Shown: piece after piece, positions 10,331-22,037 of the stretch
How positions within the stretch are numbered: the stretch's first letter is position 1
How the letters are laid out: each line of letters starts with the position of its first letter
NCBI GenBank assembly: GCA_047967505.1
Contig: CM106540.1
From: Dipteris shenzhenensis
Lineage: Eukaryota; Polypodiophyta; Polypodiopsida; Gleicheniales
DNA: 64,000 nt
Strand: one strand, 5' to 3'
Position numbers and translations under genes: made by a program
Notes under the pieces: model-generated
Databases searched by the model: none
What the model was told of the DNA's origin: nothing
The model's input: the letters and a program-made list of their open reading frames with translations, nothing else

Positions 10331-10750
10331 AGCATTGGAGTGTGGTCCACTTAGGGCAAGGAAAGATTGCATTGGCAAGCATGTTGTGCATATAACAGAG
10401 TGACCCAACATGGGGGTGGTAGAACTAGGACGAGCCTGATGGTTCAATTGGTTCAATGGTGGTACATGTGTATTGAAACAAGAGCAGCTGCAACACTAGC
10501 ATTCAAAGAGTCCTTGGTATCCCATGCTGTGCAAGATGTCATTGCTTAACGTAGAAGAAAAATATACAATTCATGAAATGCAAGACAAAATCATGCAAGG
10601 TGGCATGCAACCCATCACAAAGAAGGGCACATATGGGTAGAGTCATATGAAATTGATGGTGTAGACTCTTACAATGTGGACGTCCATTCATATATTTCAA
10701 AATTTATTTGTAATTTTAAATCTATGATATGCAGCAAAGTTAGTGTATCA
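10331..10750 (+). pseudogene. transposase-like fragment, tandem copy 1 (possibly MULE-type)
   Basis: First of two tandem 420-bp units. The frame reads a Trp/Arg/His-rich block (LVQWWYMCIETRA, HAVQDVIA), then a stop, then a block containing ESYEIDGVDSYNVDV. The pattern of an Arg/Asn-rich stretch followed by Val-x-Asp before a cysteine-rich region resembles the C-terminal part of Mutator-like transposases, but no zinc-binding SWIM motif follows, so the family call is only a guess. Stops and the lack of flanking domains make it a fragment. Confidence 0.4.
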
Positions 10751-11169
10751 AGCATTGGAGTGTGGTCCACTCAGGGCATGGAAAGATTGCATTGGCAAGC
10801 ACGTAGTGCCTATAACAGAGTGACCCAACATGGGGGTGGTAGAACTAGGTCGAGCCTGATGGTTCAATTGGTTCAATGGTGGTACAGGCATATTGAAACA
10901 AGAGCACCTGCAACACTAGCATTCAAAGAGTCCTTGGTATCCCATGCAGTGCAAGATGTCATTGCTGAACGTAGAAGAAAAATATACAATTCATGAAATG
11001 CAAGACAAAATCATGCAAGGTGGCATGCAACCCGTCACAAAGAAGGGCACATATGGGTGGAGTCATATGAAATTGATGGTGTAGACTCTTACAATGTGGA
11101 TGTCCATTCATAAATTTTAAAATTTATTGTAATTTTAAATCTATGATATGCAGTAAAGTTAGTGTATCA
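10751..11169 (+). pseudogene. transposase-like fragment, tandem copy 2
   Basis: Second copy of the 420-bp unit, head to tail with the first and differing at a small number of bases. In this copy the frame is open from the end of unit 1 across the junction to the TGA at 10,994, giving a spurious fused 106-codon ORF. The same ESYEIDGVDSYNVDV block follows in frame after the stop. The high identity shows that the duplication is much younger than the decay of the fragment's parent gene. Confidence 0.45.
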
Positions 11170-11175
11170 AGCTAT

Positions 11176-11465
11176 GAAAAGGAAAAATTTGAGTTGTTCG
11201 ATGTTAATTATAGGTTTCTAGCTCTAGTTTGTGTCAATTCTATGCTTTTAGAGTTATGTTAAAAAAATTTATTTTTGAAAATTACAATTTTTGGCCCTAT
11301 ATAAAGCAAAGGAATTACTATAAAGAAAGAAAATTTTGAGTTATTTGATGTTAATTATAAGTTTTCAGCTCAAGGTTGCACCAAGTTTATGTTCTTGGAG
11401 TTTATGTCAAAATCAAGTATTTTTAAAAATTAGGGTTTTGGGCCCTATACAAAGGAATTGGTGCT
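11176..11465. repeat. degenerate tandem duplication, period ~147 bp
   Basis: Two AT-rich units share GATGTTAATTATARGTTT, CCCTATAYAAAG and flanking sequence, offset by 147 bp (landmarks at 11,191 and 11,338). Non-coding. Confidence 0.65.
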
Positions 11466-14400
11466 CATTTTCATTTCATTGTTTTAAGAGCTCCCACACT
11501 CTCACACTCTGCCACTCCCACACTCCCATGATCCCACACACCCTCCCAGTTAGAAAAATGCTTTGCCTCAACCCCATTTATCTCATGAACTTACCAATAG
11601 TGAAGATGTCGTTGAAAAGCACCATCCGAAGGGCTTATGAAAAAAATTATTTGACTATATTGAAGAAAAACTACTAGAAAAAGGGCATGCAATGGTTTTG
11701 TCTTATACTTTATATACAACCTTGCAAAAGGACTTTGTAAATGTTAAAATTCAAAAAACATAGACAATGTCAAATGCAATGGCTATGATGATTTGAAGTG
11801 GGCAAGTGCAACTAGTCCAAAGGAAATGGATTGGTATAAAAGGAAGCACAAATATCATTATGGACTTGTTCAACATGTGAGGCAAAAATATGCATCTGGG
11901 AAGGAGGAAGCTATTTTGTAGCCATAGAAGTATGTTATCGATGGCATGGATTAAGATGCAGTATAGTACCTTTCTTTTTTACCACTTATTATAAGCTAGA
12001 ATGGAAGAACTTTTGAAGACACTTTTATGTGAGTGTTTGTGCTTTGTAGGCTTCTTTTCAACCATACTATCAATGATTCACAATGTCAATTACTTCCTTG
12101 CTTCCACAATACACATGCATATAATTCATGTTAGAGTGTTAGAGAATGTTTTTATGTTATCATTTTGGTGGATGCTAGTCACTCATCAAATCTTCAATGA
12201 GAGCAAAGTAGGATTTTAATATCTTTGGACATACACACGATGATATTGGAGAAGACATAGTACTAAGAGAGCTAAAATCCATGTATGTGGAGATAATAAA
12301 TGATCTAATAAGGAGATGTGAAGGGAAATAGGTGGCCATAAGAAAGATACAAATGCTAGAAGCTAGAAAGAATTTATGATTAGAAGAGGCTTATGCGACC
12401 TTTTCTAGAAAAGGGTGGGGATGCTTCGAAAGGTCATAGCCATCCACATTGCTTTCACTTCGTGGTATGATTATTTTGATCCAAAATGGGAACTTGACGG
12501 TTCTTACTATATTTTAACTTTGATTGCAAGCAAGCAAATGCATCCAAAATGGGCTCATATATAGGAATTTACTAATAAAGCTTAGTCCAAAATAGATGGC
12601 ACTCATATATTACATTCAAAGAGGATATGATGTTGAACATCCATCTTCATAGAAACACAATGCATTTGTAATTCAAAAGAAACACAAATTGAGATAATAC
12701 AAACGACTGAAAGAAGATGGTGGAATTGAATACACTAATCAAGCACTTTCTTTTGGTGGCCAGATGTTGATAATGGTGATAGTAGATGAACCAATTCATG
12801 GCTGCACCTTTCAAGCTATAGGGGAACAAATTATCTGTTCCACATTGTTGACAACACCACTAACCATGCAGAATAATTCAAACTTGAGTATGTGTGTATT
12901 CAGATCCTTAGTCTACTTCTTTAAACTAAGGAGGGAGTATCTTATTATGCCTCGTTAAGCCATCTCAAAGTTCTTTGTTGGATTTTTTACTAGAATTACT
13001 AATAGAGTCCAAACTCTCGGTGTTTGATTTTGAAGTATCCACCATGGTTGTAGGTGCAATAAAAAGCTCCAAGGCTAGAGACAAATCTCCTTGATGTTTG
13101 ACTTGCCCCTTTAGCTCAAAAAAATAGTCATTTGAGTCACAGGTGCACATATTAGACTAGCATTAGTGCTCATTCTAATAAGCTTTGGAATTATCTGAGT
13201 GATGTTTTCTCTTTATTAGGTTGGTCAAGAGGAGTTGGCATACCCTTGTGGCATCCACTCTAGACCTCTTAGTAGGATTACCAAAAAGCGTGGGCTTTTA
13301 ACATACCACTAAGATTTTGGTTGTAAAATTGAAGAAGGATTGCAATTCGAGCAAGGAAACAACAAGAATAGAGACAAAGGCAATGTACATGAGACAAAGC
13401 CAAAGCTTTTCAAAGTTAATAAACTTCATTTCATAAAGCAGTTCGCTCTTTGATTACAAATGCTACAAATTACAAACTTACCCACAGAGAATTCTGTACC
13501 CAACACAATCAATTTCTTCTAGACTTAGTCTTTATTGGTAGATAAAGTCTCCTAACCTTCACTCTTCCCAATCAACATTGGTTCGAATCATGCGATCCAA
13601 GATGCTAACATCAACAACAACAAAAAGGAACATTGCATGCAATGTGGCCCAATATCAATAGTGCACAACATTACAAGCTACATCAACAAAATTGATAGAG
13701 CCATTTCATTTAGGTATTCTACACAAAAGAAAAAGTTACTCCTTCCCATCATAAACTTTAGCTAGGGGGAGATTTGAACTGCATCCTCAATTTATGATCA
13801 TGATGTCGTCTTGAGGGAAGGCATTGAGGATAGAAATATCAACATCATGGATTTGTACAAATGCGTCGTTATAGGGTTGATTCTATGGAATGGTAGAGAT
13901 TCAAGAAAGATAAGTTCAATAGCCAGTGGGCAATGGTAAACAATACCCCTAAAGGAGTTGTAAAAATTTTAATTTTCCTTGTTAACGAGTAAGTAAATGT
14001 ACATTTTATGGTAACCCATTGTGTGTCTCCTCCTCTCGACCTTGTCATGAGGGATTGTTGTCTCTCCTTACACCACCCTTTTGTTTCTTCATAGTATAAT
14101 TAGCTAGATTTTATTAATTCATTTTTAATTATTTCACCTCAAAATGCAATTATCACTATATCTATACAACCAAATTCCATTTATTGGAATTCAAGTTTGT
14201 TACTTCGGTATTTAAAGGTGATATCTGGCTCAACTGATGCTTCCATGGTGATGTTTCTTGAAGATGCTTCCATGGTAATTGGGTTCCATTTGGGGGAGGG
14301 GGGAGGGATTATATTTGATGAAAATTATACTAAAATTGATGGAAATTTTAGATCTTGAACATAAATTATGCCAATATTTTGGTCTTATGCCGAAAGTCAA

Positions 14401-15000
14401 GGTGAAATTGGATTCAAACCAAGTTCAAATTGACTTGCTCTTGTTCTTTGGTAGATGAACAATTTTGTTTAAAGGAGGAGGTCTTAGATCCTTAGGTTGA
14501 GTGAAAAGGCACCTTGGGGTTTGGTGTGAATTAGAATTATTCCTAGGATTAAGCAAACTAGGTATGGTTGAGCTTATTTGACCATAATAAGGTTACTCTA
14601 GGCTAGGTTGGCCTATGTTTAGCTTAACTATAAGCAATACACAACCAAGGCTATTATAGCCAATATTAGTTAGGATTGACTAGGGCTCATATAACCTTGG
14701 TTAATCACAAAACCTTCCTCTAAGAAACTTGAGATCATAGAGGAAACTCACGTATTTTCTTGCAAGACATTTTTTTTTTGGGGTATTGTAGTGCCGCCAA
14801 GGCCTAGCTAGGGGTTGAAACACACACACACACACACACTTTTCTTAACCACCAAGCTAGGACCCTTTGGCAAGCAAGACTAATTGCAAGGACAACAAAT
14901 TATGAAGCTTGGGTAACTCACAAGGTTACAATAGCCTAAGAAACTCATGTCAGGCAAGTCATGTGGGGCAAAGGAAAATACTAGCCAAAAGTGTCTGAAG
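11466..15000. other. unassigned, AT-rich DNA with scattered coding-like scraps
   Basis: No gene could be assembled. A short stretch at about 11,775-11,920 reads KCNGYDDLKWASATSP in frame with further charged residues and may be a transposon remnant. ORFs at 12,001-12,219, 12,764-12,958 and 12,965-13,150 show no domain. A CA run lies at 14,820-14,840. Confidence 0.35.
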
Positions 15001-15620
15001 CTCAGGACCGAACGCTAAAGAAGCACACAAGAGGTTCGGGACGATTTCCGACTACAATTAATACGCGAAGATGTCCCGACAGAGGGAAGCCGAAGAGAGT
15101 GCAGGAATACCCACTATTGGCCACTGAAGGTTTGACGGTCTGAATCTGCAGATTGCCTTTCCGAGACGTCTTGAGGGAAGGCGGCCAGTTTTTTGAGATC
15201 ATCACAGCGTCCGGTGCTATTGGAGCGCGCTACGATAGTCTGAGCTCTCCACCAAGGTATGATTGACTATGAGTATGCTCTTGACCCATCGAAACGCACT
15301 GATCTGTCCTATTTAATATTGGGCAAGTCTTCGAATTCTAGAATATATAATTGGAGATGGGTTGTGGGCTGGCCGCTGGGAGACGATGGAGTCAGTCAAT
15401 GACGGGCCACACGAGGTGTTGGGGCCGCGCCTGCTGCCTGTCATGAGTACGCAAGCAGCTATTGGGGAGTATATAAGGAAAAGAAATTGGTCGACTGTGG
15501 CCAGCAAAAGAGCGATGAAAGCTATGTGGGAGGTGACTGCTAGAACGAACCTAAATTATTTGAACAAACGGGAATTCGCAATTATTTACATGCATCCTTG
15601 CTCCAATTTAACTAGCTAAA
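15001..15620. other. GC-richer block with promoter-like TATA sequence
   Basis: This block is clearly richer in G+C than its surroundings and contains CG-rich words (CGCGCTACG, GGGGCCGCGCC). A TATATAAG box lies at 15,470-15,477 (+). Its composition resembles an LTR or promoter rather than the neighbouring AT-rich DNA, but neither LTR ends nor a downstream gene could be identified. ORFs of 60-85 codons on both strands have no motif. Confidence 0.3.
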
Positions 15621-15988
15621 CTAGATGGAAAATAGCTAATTGGTAGGCCAATATAGGAAATAGAATGGCTCATCAAATTGTACAAAATGGCTCATTAAAT
15701 ATAGCCAATAGAATGACACATCAAATTGTATAGTTTAATTTAGGGAGTGATTAATTCTTGATTGATTGAGTTGATTGAGAACAATCGATGGAAGCAAAAT
15801 GGTCTAGTCAACAAAAAGGTAGCTATTGAGTTTAATACAAAAAGAACCTTTTTCAACCTTCAAGGTTCCAAGACACAAACTATGCACCTTGGATACCTGA
15901 TACAAACTAAGGTCCTAGGAGCAAAGGAAGAACTTAGAGACTAGATCTTCTAATCTCTCTAATTTGTAGAATATACATATGCAAACGG
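15621..15988. other. unassigned spacer
   Basis: AT-rich; a short internally repetitive run of ATAGAATGGCTCATCAAATTG-like words lies at 15,660-15,735. No gene. Confidence 0.35.
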
Positions 15989-16195
15989 ATGCAATAAAAA
16001 AGAAGTTTGGGTGATATTCATATTGAATGACCTAGTAACCACAATCAAAACTAATTTGTGCGAGTACACATTTCAAACCACCTAGTAAACAAATGCAATA
16101 AAAAAGAAGTTTGGGTGATATTCATATTGAATGACCTCATAACCACAATCAAAATTAATTTGTGCGAGTACACATTTCAAACCACCTAGTAGGCT
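15989..16195. repeat. tandem duplication, period 104 bp, two units
   Basis: Units start at the ATGCAATAAAAAAGAAG words (GCAATA at 15,991 and 16,095) and are almost identical, ending in CAAACCACCTAGTA. Non-coding. Confidence 0.9.
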
Positions 16196-16635
16196 ATAGA
16201 AATTGTCGTCTTGGATTCCAAAAGCTTAAGGAAATTTTTTACTTTGCATTTTAGAAATTTGGTTGTGCAACTATGAACTAAATAAGAGCGTATTGCAAGT
16301 CGCAAGAAACTTTGTATTGACACTCCATGATCAAGAAAGGCAATAATATGACTTGCATCTATCATGAATGCCACGGACTCCCACAAAGAACCTATCTCAA
16401 CTATTGCACCATAAATGTCACCACTTGTACTCAAAATTGAACAGGACCTCCAAATCATGATCGTTTGACCACTAGTAAATCTCCCATAGGCTCTTAGAGC
16501 TACAAAAATTAGATCAATGAAGTGTGAAAGCTTCAAAATCATGTAACAAGAGCTAGAAATCTCCAAAACATAAGCTACATGAATTAAAGTGACCTGGCAA
16601 GTCGAGGAGGGAGAACCACAAGCAAGCTCAAGCAA
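16186..16635 (-). CDS. hypothetical ORF, 149 codons
   Basis: An uninterrupted minus-strand ORF with a hydrophobic, Ser/Ile/Leu-rich product and no recognisable domain. Its stop lies inside the tandem repeat just left of it. A second ORF (16,692-16,958, -) lies upstream in another frame, also without motifs. Similar short words occur in both (a Leu/Pro-rich stretch near FISPTC and LPPRL), so they may be pieces of one decayed gene. Equally, both may be chance ORFs. Confidence 0.2.
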   Translation of the reverse strand: MLELACGSPSSTCQVTLIHVAYVLEISSSCYMILKLSHFIDLIFVALRAYGRFTSGQTIMIWRSCSILSTSGDIYGAIVEIGSLWESVAFMIDASHIIAFLDHGVSIQSFLRLAIRSYLVHSCTTKFLKCKVKNFLKLLESKTTISIAY

Positions 16636-17460
16636 GGATTTCTACTACCATGAACAAAAATGACCACAAGAAATAAAGCTCTACAACAACTTTAGCAAGT
16701 CGGGGAGATAAAACCCCATGCAAACTTAAGAAAGGATTTCTGATTCATGAACAAGTATAGATGACGGTGTGGGGAGCCTGTGCAAACATGAAACCCAAAC
16801 ACATTGAATACACAATTGTGGATAAGGTAGAATGGAGGGGCAAGAGAGTCCACCAGCACTAATTCAGCACTATCTAAAAGTATTATATACGCCCCGTGAG
16901 GAGATAAGGAAATGTGTATTGAGATCTTTACAAGTACAGCTTGCATAAAAAAGATCACTCATCAACACTCCATCAAATCATCACAAAGGTGTATATATAT
17001 ATAGATGAATCCAGAAACATGCCCAAACTCATCCTCTAACAATACAACACAGTGTGCAGTTTCAATCGCATGATAGTTACTCATAAGGTTGAAAACCAAA
17101 AACCTCCATCACACACAGCAGCGACTAGCTACAATGACATCCCCACTGACATCATCAGCACTAAACAGTGGGTATAGACCATAGTATAAACATAAGCTCT
17201 CACACATACAAATCCACACCCCCACTCATACTTGAGCATCCATTTATACAAAGGTTGTCGTACTGGGTTTCTGTAGGCACTCGGGATGTTAAGGGCAGAC
17301 TCAGCTGTGACAAAGGCTAGCACTAAAGGAGAAGGCTAACCAAAAAGTAGTCCACATAGAAGTATGAATTGAACTTCTCCCAATCACAAAGGTGTCATTT
17401 ACATATGAATTGAACTTCTATTCATGAAGCAACTAGTTGTGATAGTGCTAGCTAGTAATC
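16636..17460. other. unassigned DNA
   Basis: Contains the 88-codon ORF at 16,692-16,958 (-) and a short TA run at 16,992-17,003. No gene or element is identified. Confidence 0.3.
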
Positions 17461-17511
17461 ATGTTAGTCGATCATTAAAAACAAGATCAAAAACCTAGCA
17501 TGAGAACTTAC

Positions 17512-17941
17512 GTTTGTCATGATAGAAAGAACCATAAAAAAGTTCATTTCACTCCTCAACAAGCACTGCATCACTGATTTTATCCCCAGGATAAAGCGTT
17601 TGGCCTCATCTTTACTAATGTCTTTTGCAACACCATCAATGGTATGCAATTCCAATTTGTTGTATTTGGCCATTGAGGGTAGGGTAAGTGTTGCACCTCT
17701 AGTGGCAGCCCTCGGAGCTTGTACCCCACCCACATATAAGATGCTGCCATATGGGCAAATTGCACATTCTGGCCAGAGGTAAAGGCTTTAGAAAAGGGGA
17801 CACATGGTTTCTTAACACAGATTTGACCATGAAATTTATTGCCTTGCTTGGTGATAGTGTCCTTGAATCTAGGCCTTGTCTGGCCAATACAGGAGGATTG
17901 TCCTGATGCACACCCCAAAGCCACCTACTATAGTAACTCAT
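17512..17941 (-). pseudogene. coding-like fragment ending in a good splice donor
   Basis: On the minus strand the frame 17,733-17,512 (KYNKLELHTIDGVAKDISK, then EAKRFILGIKSVMQ) ends at an excellent donor, AAC|GTAAGT (GTAAGT at 17,506-17,511). The upstream block 17,941-17,734 is spread over two frames (GVHQDNPPVLARQG, then CVPFSKAF), so the region has suffered indels or contains a further intron. I do not recognise the family. It is probably an exon remnant of a transposon-borne or decayed host gene. Confidence 0.3.
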
Positions 17942-17999
17942 TGTCCAATTTTATCGTCTTGGACACTTTAGCAACTCATCCACACGGCTTGCTCGAATC

Positions 18000-18460
18000 C
18001 TAGGCACCAATGATGGGGGGGAGGGGGAGAAATCACCTTGGGGACTTGCCAACAATCTGTCCTTAGGGGGGTTCACCCCACCCGCACGGACACCCTCGAA
18101 GTCGGGTGGGAAGGTGCGTCCTCCCAGGTGGACCAATCAAAAGAAAGGGCCCGGACCTGGGTTCCCATAAGTTCTGTCTGGCAGGGTAATGTCCACAGCC
18201 CGCGAAGCGATTTCAGTGGGGATTGAACCCTTTAGAGGGGCCCCTCTTTCCGGTCAGCCAATCACTGGTTGTTGTGATAAATGGGCAGCTCATGTTTAAA
18301 CCTTTTCCTCCAGGTGGTGTGAACATCACACCCGCCCGGGCGCATCCATGAATCTCTATCTCTTCCTGGGCGGGCGGGGGGTCTGAACCCACCCTTATTT
18401 TCCAGACTGCAAAAGGAGTTCGCAAACGAAATATGCCAGCTGTGATCCTCAGCATTACTT
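18000..18460. other. GC-rich island, function unknown
   Basis: A short GC-rich block in AT-rich surroundings, with G and C runs and repeated GGGNNTGAACCC-like words at 18,219-18,230 and near 18,380-18,392. ORFs on both strands (18,038-18,226 +, 17,951-18,136 - and 18,213-18,455 -) show no domain. A tRNA-derived short element was considered but not supported. Confidence 0.3.
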
Positions 18461-19315
18461 GGGTTTTGCCTTATACGTCTGTATTCCCGGGAAAGATACT
18501 CCTCCCAGAAGAAAGTCTTAGTGGTAATTGTTCTGCATAAGGTTTAAACTACCATTTTTCGACCATGTTACTTGTACTATTCGAAGAGTCCTTCAGTTAC
18601 TCATTGCTGTCATAATTGGCCAGAAGGCAAGCAGAATTGCCTCTGACCTTAGACATTAGGCCAACCTACCAAAACTCAATGTACGGTGAAGAGGAAAGAA
18701 ACCAAACCTCTTTAGCTTACAACTGACCACATCAAATATCACAGAATATGTTAAGCACTAACGTTACTCCAGAACATAACAAGCACCACGAACTTTCCTG
18801 TAGAGGACCTTGCAAATGGAAGCTTAAAGCTTCTGCTGTATAGTACAATTCAAAATAAGTATACAGAATACACTCCCCAAATTACATACCCCAGAATTAT
18901 TGATCACTTTAGAATGCCATCTATAGCAGGGTTTGAAGAGGGAACTCAAAGGAAAAACCTTCATCTACACCATCAATCAAGAATAACTGGATCAATGAGG
19001 GCTGAAGCAAATGCAATCACTCACACACATGACCATGAACCATCAAAGCCCCCTCCAAGAATCGAGGAAAACAAACTGAACGCATCAGGGCATGGTGACA
19101 TACACCTCTTGGATGTCTAAGAATCCTCCGTATCCACCTTCCATGCCATGGTCGCTGCAAGCAGATCACCGGTGCTGGGAGTAGCATTACCCAATCTCTT
19201 TGGTTTTGGAAATGAATTTTGCTTTCGTATAAAAAGAGATTTCACTACCAAAGCACCGATCCAGAGCACATAGAGCATGACAGCAAATTAAAGCATAAAA
19301 ACTATCTGAAAAGTC
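18461..19315. other. 3' flank of the F-box gene
   Basis: The segment immediately left of the stop codon of the minus-strand F-box/LRR gene should contain its 3' UTR. No canonical AATAAA (minus) was found close to the stop, and no other gene is recognised. The 68-codon ORF at 18,914-19,120 has no motif. Confidence 0.4.
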
Positions 19316-20815
19316 TTACCCTGCTGGTGACCAAGATGACTTGGGCAACTTTCTCAATAGACTGCCTGCGACCAATGTCAGTTTGTTTTTGAAGGACGAC
19401 GACCTGCTACTACAAAGTACAGTGGTTGATGCTCGGATCATCCTATCAGTTTCCTGGTCACCATGCTGTTCTCCTTCTGTTGCCGTAAGTGGACCATCCA
19501 GAGAGACTATGAGAGATGCACGATACATTTGCAGCCAAGTCGCAGCTACGTGTGTCACGTTCTTACATTTCTTCACCTTTACCTTTGAGAGATTAGGACA
19601 TCCTCTTGCAAAAGATTCCAGACCTTGGTCAGAGATCGGACAATTCTTTATACAGAGCTTCTTCAGAGTAACGCATTTCTCCGCTATGCAAGAAAGTTCT
19701 GCGTCACCAATAGCTTCGCTATTGCAGAGCGCCATCCTCTCGAGTTCTTTACAATTGGAACCGATCTTGTCGAGGCTCGTTTCTGTTACCTCGACTCCTA
19801 TCAAGACAAGTTCCTGAAGTTGCGTGCATTTGTTGGCAACAGCCAGCAGGCCTACATCACCCATTCGGGTGGACTTTCGATCATCCAAATGAAGCTTCTT
19901 CAAGTTCTCACAGCCAGCGGCCACCGCGCAGATGCCGAAATCTGTGCAATCCGAGGCCTTGATTAAGTACAGCACCTCCAGCTTCTTGCACCGGGAAATG
20001 GCCAGCAACGCCCTGTCGCTCATCTGTAGAGATTCACAATGCAGTTCTTGTAACTCTGTCAAATTCCCACAGACAATTTCGAAGAGCTGATCCCAGTACC
20101 CCGGGTTCCTCGCCAGAACCAACGTGTTCAGATGCTTGGAGCTTGTGATCAACGTTCCGAAGAGTTGAGCGCTGAATAGATCTTTCAGAGAGAGCCTCTG
20201 CAACTGGCCCTTTCCAGACACAATCACCCTCGGGTTTTCGATCAGTCGTCTGAGCCTCTTCACCGAGAGATCCTCTAGCTCGCTGCAATTCTGCAAGACC
20301 GCATTTATCCCCCTTGCTCCAAATCCACAAGAGCCGCACGACAGCTTCTTCAGAGAGCCGCAAACTTTGGAAAATCGCTCAAGACCGTCGTCAGTCAAGG
20401 CTTTGCAGCCCTTCAGTTTCAACCTGACAAGTTTCTTGGACATAGTGCCGATCAATTCGAGGGTTTCGTCTTCGATGCTGGGAACTTTGCGGTAACATTT
20501 CAACGAGAGGAACGTGATGTGGTCGAATCGCAGAAGTATCTTGCACACGTCCGTTGCAAGATCAACACGCGCTTTGAGCGTCAACCGGCGACGAGACTTG
20601 GCGTCGATCCAATGCCAGCGTTTGCAGACCAGAGAGCATCCGTTGCGATCCTCGGTGGCAAGCTTGAGGAAGACGGAGGCCAGGCACTCATCTGGGACCA
20701 AATGCGTCAGATCACCTTGCTGCTGCTGCCGCAAGGCCAATTCTGCGCTCCTCGTTTCATCAGCAGGTAGCGCAACCACATCCAAGGAGGCAGAGGAGGA
20801 GCTCGCCTGCCCCAT
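19316..20815 (-). CDS. F-box/LRR protein of the VFB (VIER F-BOX) type, single exon
   Basis: A 499-residue protein from the ATG at 20,815 (MGQASSSS, the N-terminus seen in VFB proteins). An in-frame ATG 23 codons upstream (20,884, MTPIT) is also open, with a stop just before it, so the longer form cannot be excluded. The F-box lies at about residues 38-78 (LVPDECLASVFLKLA, LVCKRW) and is followed by some 13 leucine-rich repeats of the cysteine-containing type (LKLKGCKALTDDGLERF, LCIKNCPISDQGLESF, VKVKKCKNVTHVAA). A Ser-rich tail ends the protein. F-box proteins bind SKP1 and bring substrates to SCF ubiquitin ligases, and Arabidopsis VFB genes act in growth and auxin-related responses and are likewise intronless. 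No frameshift or stop is seen. Local base composition is much more GC-rich than the flanking DNA, as expected of a retained gene. Confidence 0.93.
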   Translation of the reverse strand: MGQASSSSASLDVVALPADETRSAELALRQQQQGDLTHLVPDECLASVFLKLATEDRNGCSLVCKRWHWIDAKSRRRLTLKARVDLATDVCKILLRFDHITFLSLKCYRKVPSIEDETLELIGTMSKKLVRLKLKGCKALTDDGLERFSKVCGSLKKLSCGSCGFGARGINAVLQNCSELEDLSVKRLRRLIENPRVIVSGKGQLQRLSLKDLFSAQLFGTLITSSKHLNTLVLARNPGYWDQLFEIVCGNLTELQELHCESLQMSDRALLAISRCKKLEVLYLIKASDCTDFGICAVAAGCENLKKLHLDDRKSTRMGDVGLLAVANKCTQLQELVLIGVEVTETSLDKIGSNCKELERMALCNSEAIGDAELSCIAEKCVTLKKLCIKNCPISDQGLESFARGCPNLSKVKVKKCKNVTHVAATWLQMYRASLIVSLDGPLTATEGEQHGDQETDRMIRASTTVLCSSRSSSFKNKLTLVAGSLLRKLPKSSWSPAG

Positions 20816-20899
20816 TGGTTGGCGCAGACACAGAGATAACTGCTTGATGTTTACATACGCATGCAAGCAGGTAATCGGAGTCATCCTCCTCCTCTAGCG

Positions 20900-21350
20900 T
20901 TACCGATCTGGCCATCGCTCGGCATCCTTTGTTCCAATTCCTCCCTGCGCCGATCGTCCGGTCCCTGCCCCTAATTCCAACCCTAGAGACGAAGGAGAAG
21001 CAATGATAATCTGTCCGCCACTAGGGGTGCTGGGCAGGAAGGCATGGCAACAAGAGGGTACGCAAAAGAAAAGAAGGAATGAGGCCAGGGAGTGCAGGCT
21101 GAGAGGCAGGGCCCGGGGAGCGAGGGAGGGAGGGAGGGACGGATGGCAGTGTCAGGAGTCCCGACGGACGGACGGACGGACGGAGGAGGGGCCCTCGCCC
21201 TCGCAAACGCCATCAATGGCTTCTCTTCTGCCCATCCCATCTGCACCCTTCCAAGTGAAACCGATAACAACCAAAACTGCTCAGTTATTGCCCGGCCGTA
21301 ACTGGCCTCACGCGTTCCCCCCCTCGCAAATCCAATGAAACTCACCTTCT
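20900..21350 (-). promoter_or_regulatory. GC-rich upstream region of the F-box gene
   Basis: Strongly GC-rich DNA directly 5' of the F-box gene, with simple tracts (GGGA repeats at about 21,123-21,138 and ACGG repeats at about 21,162-21,183). It probably holds the 5' UTR and core promoter. No TATA box is obvious on the minus strand. The Pro/Ser/Arg-rich ORFs in this block are products of composition. Confidence 0.5.
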
Positions 21351-22037
21351 TGACTTTTGGCCCATTTGTATTTACTACTCTCTTTCCTTTTCATGCCTCC
21401 AATTTTATGCTCTCTCTTAAGCATTTCACTCACCCACACGTTATATCATTCACCTCCTTATTCTCTCTCTCTCAACTTTCAATCCGTCCCTTTTTCGCAC
21501 ACCAGCTCAGGCACGCCACAAGAATTACATTCATCTTGTTTTTTCGGAAAAGAGAGAAATTATTAATATATATAATAAATAAAAGATAAAATACGGGTAA
21601 TTCTTGGGTTTTCTATTTAGCTATATAACCATACCTCTCAGATTCTAAGTCTGGTTCAACCTCCCAAGGAATAAATCACTTCCATTTTTTACCAATCAAA
21701 CTTATTTGCAAAGGTGGCAATAGCCTTTTCCATTGTGCATCTTCACATCTATTCGTCAAAAGCCTATCAACAGTTAAGTAGTTGCTTAAACAAGACATGT
21801 CCTAATGTATATGTCAGCCAAGGCCAGTTGCACCTATAATAGCCATAAGAGCAAGTTCATATGGGTAGATAGATGTCCTACTAATGGTGTAAACATCTTC
21901 GTTGCAAACTTAGTATTCATACTAAGCAAATCATCTTGATTTGTCAACGGACTATCATCCACGCTTTAGAGTGGTGTATAATAACTTGGCAAACTTATTA
22001 GCCCCACACAATAAACATCCACCCAAGCATTCAAGCC
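21351..22037. other. unassigned intergenic DNA
   Basis: Pyrimidine-rich at its left end, then AT-rich. No gene, RNA or element is recognised. Confidence 0.4.

Noticed and set aside
18219-18260. tRNA-like A and B boxes on the minus strand (TGGCTGACCGG and GGTTCAATCCC), suggesting a SINE
   Set aside because: Only about 20 bases between the boxes, shorter than normal; no poly-A or T tail and no target duplication.
20983-21345. ORFs of 60-120 codons on both strands upstream of the F-box gene
   Set aside because: They result from GC-rich simple repeats in the promoter region; no domain and overlapping frames on both strands.
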